A stretch of 64,000 nt of DNA. Source: Trichoderma breve. Its lineage: Eukaryota > Ascomycota > Sordariomycetes > Hypocreales > Hypocreaceae. Positions within the stretch are counted from its first letter, which is position 1. The number at the start of each line of letters is the position of its first letter. The position numbers and the translations under genes are program-made. The stretch lies in NCBI RefSeq assembly GCF_028502605.1, contig NC_079232.1, positions 3,906,001 through 3,970,000 on the forward strand. Direction: 5' to 3'. This document shows positions 60,301-64,000 of the stretch, piece by piece. The notes beneath the pieces are model-generated. The model did not search any database. It was not told the origin of the DNA and saw only the letters and a list, made by a program, of their open reading frames with translations.

Positions 60301-61228
60301 GGAGATGAATGCTCTTGTCGACTGGCTGACAGATTACTCGGCGGAAGGTGATCTTTTAGTGCTCTCTCCATCAGGGCAACTAAATAACGTACCGCTACAC
60401 GCCTTATTTATCGAAAGAAGACCATTAGTTGAGCGCAATCTGGTAGTTTACGCATCCAGCGCAGCGGTAATGAGCCAGTGTTTAGACCGTAGCGCCTCCG
60501 AAAGGAGTTGCGAAGAACGGAATACAGGAGAAACTACAGCCTTTTTCGCAGTGTACGAAGAGCCTCTTCATGTCAATGAGCGCAATCTTATATTCAGTCA
60601 CATTCAAACCCTTTCCACAGTTCTACCAGGAAATGTTTTCCTCGGACCCGAAGTAACAAAATCGCGTTTTATTGAGACATCCTCCACAGCTACATGGTTG
60701 CACTATCACGGCCATGCTCGCTATTGCAAAGAAGATGTTCTTCAATCGTCACTCATTTTGAGCAATGGAGAAGATATTTTCGATAATAGCAATGCTGAAA
60801 ACCTCCTTCTAGGAAGAGATGAGCTCTCCGTTGTTGACTTGTTCAATACCACTTTGCCGCAAGGAGGCGTGCACTTTACAATCATTGCCTGCGAATCAGC
60901 CACTCAGGACTTATCTCCTGGAGATGAACCTCTAGGGATTATCCCAGCTCTGCTTCATGCTGGGGCCACTTCAGTTTTAGGATGTCAGTGGCCCATCAAA
61001 AGCTCTGCAGGTCGTGCATTTAGCGAAGCCTTCTACGACGAAGTGAGGTATATGAGGAGCATAACGATAGGCGGTAACCAAACAGTGAACTTGGCCCAAG
61101 CATTGGGTATCACTGTCGGGAAGATGAGACGCGGTGAGCTCGGAGTACAGTATAAACAAGCGTACTGCTGGGCTTCGATTGCGATGCATGGCCTGTGGTT
61201 CTTTCCGAGTTTCAATGGTGGAACATGA
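57395..61228 (+). CDS. CHAT-domain cysteine protease with N-terminal helical (TPR-like) region
   Basis: A caspase-like (clan CD) protease of the CHAT family. Exon 1 is 57395-57785, a 54 bp intron (GTATGA...CTTAAG) follows, and exon 2 is 57840-61228: 1259 residues. A second 54 bp in-frame intron is possible at 57973-58026 (GTGAGT, GCTAAAT, TTCAAG); removing it gives 1241. The first 900 residues are helical repeats of TPR type (IRAYRSIGHFAEATLLIEQL, YLAQGQYRLATDICNN, YGSFGNNMEALKAAEESLEI). The CHAT domain begins around GDLLVLSPSGQLNNVPLHAL; catalytic residues are His1089 (in LHYHGHARY) and Cys1148 (in FTIIACESA), with HAGATSVLGCQWPI after them. All key residues are present, so it should be active. 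No NACHT or NB-ARC ATPase was seen. It is divergent from the 297-residue unknown gene. Confidence 0.88.
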
Positions 61229-62076
61229 ATCATGCACTGCTTTCTTCCATGGGCAACTTCAGCTTGACTCCACTACAGACCAAAATAATATCCCATGAAA
61301 ATAAAGTTAAAAAAAAATCGCTCCTTTGTATGTATCTTAGCCCCAAAGTCTTGCTTTAGGCATACTCAGAACCATTGAATTTCCTCACTCTTCTTTCGTA
61401 CCTGAGAAGGTTCTCAATATACTCAATGTGGAACGCTGTCGCCGAGAAGTCGAGCGACTTCGGATTGAATAAGTACATGAGCAGTAAACATGAGCAGCAA
61501 TAATACAACCTCTGAGCTCTTGCCACGACGCATCTTTCCGACATAAAGATTAAATAATAATCTGTGAAATATGGAGCATTTTGCTGTAGGTACTAAGCTG
61601 ACAGAAGACAGCGCAGTCTGTTCATCTTTCTGGCGTCCTAGAGGTTATAGGCAACTGACGTATCAATTCGATGGCTATGTAGATATTACCTATTTTATAG
61701 GCCCGGATAAATGCTGTTAACATATAGGTATACTTTGATTACCTTCTGAGCTTTAAAATTTTTCATTTTCAACAAATGCTAATTGGTGAAACTCAAGTTG
61801 CGGCCTGATTGATAAGGGTATGTTTCGGCGATGACTCACTAGCCGCTGGGCTATAAGCTCATCCGAATTCTCGATTATCGAACAAAATCACCTTCTTCAT
61901 CCTTTATTAGCCTCAACTTTCAAGCATCGACATTTCGTTTTCGATCCAAGCCAATTCTCAAGCCACAGTGAATGGCCTACAGAGTACACTGCAAGCTATA
62001 CATTTGCCTTTAAGAGGACAATCACGAGCTTATTAGATTCTCTCACTTTGAGCTTGAGTAGATCTACCTAGCCAGA
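61229..62076. other. Intergenic between CHAT gene and NUDIX gene
   Basis: 850 bp. The left part holds an AAATAAAG-like signal near 61300 and an A tract, fitting the CHAT 3' end. The right part is NUDIX upstream sequence without a clear TATA box. No gene seen; a 62-codon minus frame (61356-61544) has no recognisable features. Confidence 0.55.
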
Positions 62077-62676
62077 ATGGCCATGGCAACCCAGACGCAT
62101 GTCGAGTCCTTGTCTATCGACAAATCTGTCAACCTGCAATTACTTAACTATTCAGCCAAAAAATTTCGAGAATGCCAACTCTCTGCGTCTGGCCGACCGT
62201 ATGACAAGGTCGTGGTTGGGGCGGCCATATTTCGCCATATTCCGAACTTGAGCTCTTCGAAAATGCCCTGCATTCTTCTCTTGAAAAGGGCACCTCATGA
62301 ACCATACTTCCCCAACATCTTTGAGTTACCTAGCGGGAAAGTCGATTCAACTGACCCGACACTCAAACATGCCCTTGTCCGTGAGGTAAAAGAGGAGACG
62401 GGGTTAGATATCACCGAAATCTCCGCACAGCTGAGTCCAATGACATACCAAACTGAGAAAACCATCAAAAGCGACGCAGGAGTCGAAGTGTTTGTTGTCA
62501 AGAGCGCTATTCAGCTCAACTATGTGATTTCAGTATCCGATGGATTGGTGAAGTTGAGCGTAGACGAACATTCGGAGAGCCGTTGGGCCACAGAGGAAGA
62601 GTTGGATGAACTAGACATTACAGACGAGACAAGAGTAGTCATTCGGGAAGCCTTCCAGTGGAGTGCCAGCCGGTGA
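62077..62676 (+). CDS. NUDIX hydrolase
   Basis: A pyrophosphohydrolase of nucleoside-diphosphate-linked compounds; the substrate is not evident. One exon, 199 residues, start MAMATQTHVESLS at the first ATG. The fold begins at VVVGAAIFRH, and the box reads GKVDSTDPTLKHALVREVKEETGL (written here only by its parts: Gly87, then Arg102-Glu103 and Glu106-Glu107, Gly109, Leu110). The core REVKEETGL is perfect, but the earlier Glu is Asp and one residue is inserted before the RE pair, as in many fungal NUDIX proteins. No targeting signal. It lies 850 bp downstream of the CHAT gene on the same strand; no functional link is shown. Confidence 0.88.
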   Translation: MAMATQTHVESLSIDKSVNLQLLNYSAKKFRECQLSASGRPYDKVVVGAAIFRHIPNLSSSKMPCILLLKRAPHEPYFPNIFELPSGKVDSTDPTLKHALVREVKEETGLDITEISAQLSPMTYQTEKTIKSDAGVEVFVVKSAIQLNYVISVSDGLVKLSVDEHSESRWATEEELDELDITDETRVVIREAFQWSASR

Positions 62677-63760
62677 CAAGGTGAAAGAAAGAGTGGTTCT
62701 AGATCTCAGGGTATACCAGAGAGCTGATAGACAATATCTGGTAGATTTCTTTTATTGTCGCTAATGTTGGATGGCCAACAGGCAGATGCTTCAAACAGAC
62801 TACACAGTCCGTTTGTATAAGAAGATCCCCTCTCAAAGCTATGATAGAGTAATGAAGATAGCAAGAAGTAGAGTAAACGCTTTAATGATCGGCTTCAAAA
62901 TATCACCTTCAAAGCCATCAACTATTCATCAGTCCTCTTCAATCTTGGGTCTCCCTAGGGCAGCATTGTCCCCAGTGGCCGTATGTATGTCGAATTCAAC
63001 CAATTATCTAGAAGTCACATCATACTGTATTTAGTCAATTCTGAATGACCAATGCGGAAACGCAAACTGCGACCACGGTTAAGAATGAACTTCAAAGCGC
63101 TGAAGAGTGTAATGCTGCAATAGCTCGATTCATGTGCGATGAAGCTCTTCATGCCAAACTATGGAGGGCCAGAAGCGCTTCATTAAAAAGAACTATTTGT
63201 GTTTGCCCCGACCTCTGACAATCTCAATATCACAAAGTCACTCGTCGTCTGACCATAGCCACCAAAATTGGACAAACTATCGATTCTATTTACTGATCAC
63301 TCACATTTGCCACCTCAGCTACGAATTAAACAGCCCAGCTTGTCCAGAACCGGGCAAGGTAGGCTACGGGCACTATGTTTCTGGGTGACAAGGGAACGGC
63401 TTCAATTTCAGAAACTAATTGCCTTGACTAGTCGTTGGCGTGCCGAGAATCAAGTCTCAGCCCAAAGCGGGAGCCAATCAAGTCTCGGAATCAACTCCCG
63501 TTAGGAAATATTGGACTAACATCTCAGCTTTAGTGTTCGAAATCAATAAAGTGCCATTAGGACAAGATAATAGTGAACTAAGACTCAGCTAGCCACGAAG
63601 CGGACGGGTACGAGCTGTGGGGGCTGCATCTTCACAGCCAATAGTGCATATACACAAGCAAGGCAACTTTGGATCGTTCACAGAACCAGGAATGCCTTGC
63701 ACCACTCTAACCTCTCTGGACACGACACGCCCAGAGTTCGCCCAGGACAGATGTCTATAA
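62677..63760. other. Gene-poor stretch downstream of NUDIX
   Basis: 1.1 kb with a possible small gene (63045-63296) and otherwise short frames. An 87-codon frame at 62771-63034 has no protein-like features. CTATAAATGAG at 63754-63764 resembles a TATA box but overlaps the ATG of the last open frame, so it cannot serve that frame. Confidence 0.45.
63045..63296 (+). CDS. Possible small hypothetical protein
   Basis: ATG at 63045 opens a frame of protein-like composition (MTNAETQTATTVKNELQSAE, then ARFMCDEALHAKLWRAR). Unspliced it stops after 57 residues. A candidate 60 bp intron, 63199-63258 (weak GTGTTT donor, CTGAC branch, CCATAG acceptor), would add STKIGQTIDSIY and give 63 residues. No family recognised, and a longer gene model or a relic is equally possible. 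Confidence 0.28.
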
Positions 63761-64000
63761 ATGAGAGCAGATGGTCAGTATTCCACTATTTTTTCACACC
63801 CAATATCAACACAGGGTATAACTTACTGGCATACCGCTGCCGTCTCGGCGTTGTTCAACTTTGATCCCATCTCCTCAGGACTAAACTCTGCGCCCTTCAA
63901 TTTTGAAACTCAATATCTCACAAGACTTCCACGGAGTAATCACGTCGATAGGGCTCTCGAGACAATTAGGCAAGCTGCTCAGACTGTATCGCAAGGCCCT
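63761..64000 (+). CDS. Open frame running off the right edge, unrecognised
   Basis: From an ATG at 63761, directly after an in-frame TAA, the frame stays open for 80 codons to the window end. The later half looks like coding sequence (FNFETQYLTRLPRSNHVDR, then ALETIRQAAQTVSQGP). The early half is less convincing, so the true start or a splice acceptor may lie further right, for example near CTCCTCAG at 63871-63878. No family recognised. Confidence 0.35.
   Translation, partial: MRADGQYSTIFSHPISTQGITYWHTAAVSALFNFDPISSGLNSAPFNFETQYLTRLPRSNHVDRALETIRQAAQTVSQGP

Noticed and set aside
1..64000. tRNA, rRNA, CRISPR array, intact transposon or telomere repeat
   Set aside because: I looked by eye for B-box-like GGTTCGANTCC, regularly spaced repeats, transposase or reverse-transcriptase motifs and TTAGGG arrays and found none. 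A computed search could still find degenerate ones.

Overview
This window is nuclear DNA of a filamentous ascomycete, most likely a Sordariomycete of the Hypocreales and Trichoderma-like. The support is direct: most genes carry 50-100 bp introns with GTAAGT-like donors, CTAAC-like branch points and YAG acceptors; the protein families are fungal (BED/Zn2Cys6 and bZIP-DUF3425 regulators, Csf1, GH54-CBM42); and the GH54 arabinofuranosidase closely resembles the Trichoderma enzyme as I remember it. No rRNA, tRNA, CRISPR or intact transposon was seen.

Left part (1-42.9 kb): mostly conserved core genes, closely packed. In order: the 3' end of an unrecognised gene (1-918); IDH2, NAD-isocitrate dehydrogenase catalytic subunit (minus), sharing a divergent promoter with SEC5 of the exocyst (plus); a BED + Zn2Cys6 regulator (minus), divergent from a secreted GH92 alpha-mannosidase (plus); a TMEM184/DUF300 membrane protein (minus), divergent from CSF1, a 3204-residue bridge-like lipid-transfer protein (plus); elongation factor 2 (plus); an RBM26/RBM27/Rmn1-like CCCH-RRM protein (plus); methylenetetrahydrofolate reductase (minus); and, after a 2.7 kb gene-poor gap, a bZIP-DUF3425 regulator (minus). 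Exon structures were rebuilt by hand and keep frame throughout.

Right part (42.9-64 kb): gene-poor, visibly more AT-rich and accessory in character. It holds a secreted GH3 beta-glycosidase (plus), a decayed NRPS condensation domain (minus, stops and frameshifts), a secreted GH54-CBM42 arabinofuranosidase (minus), a D-2-hydroxyacid dehydrogenase (minus), a divergent pair made of an unrecognised 297-residue protein (minus) and a 1259-residue repeat-CHAT protease (plus), a NUDIX hydrolase (plus), several coding-like scraps, and an open frame leaving the right edge.

Functional themes: central metabolism and one-carbon flux (IDH2, MTHFR), secretion and membrane traffic (SEC5, CSF1, TMEM184-like), translation and RNA handling (EF2, RBM26/27-like), extracellular glycan breakdown (GH92, GH3, GH54), and a possible protease-partner module around the CHAT gene, which is the best candidate here for an undescribed system.
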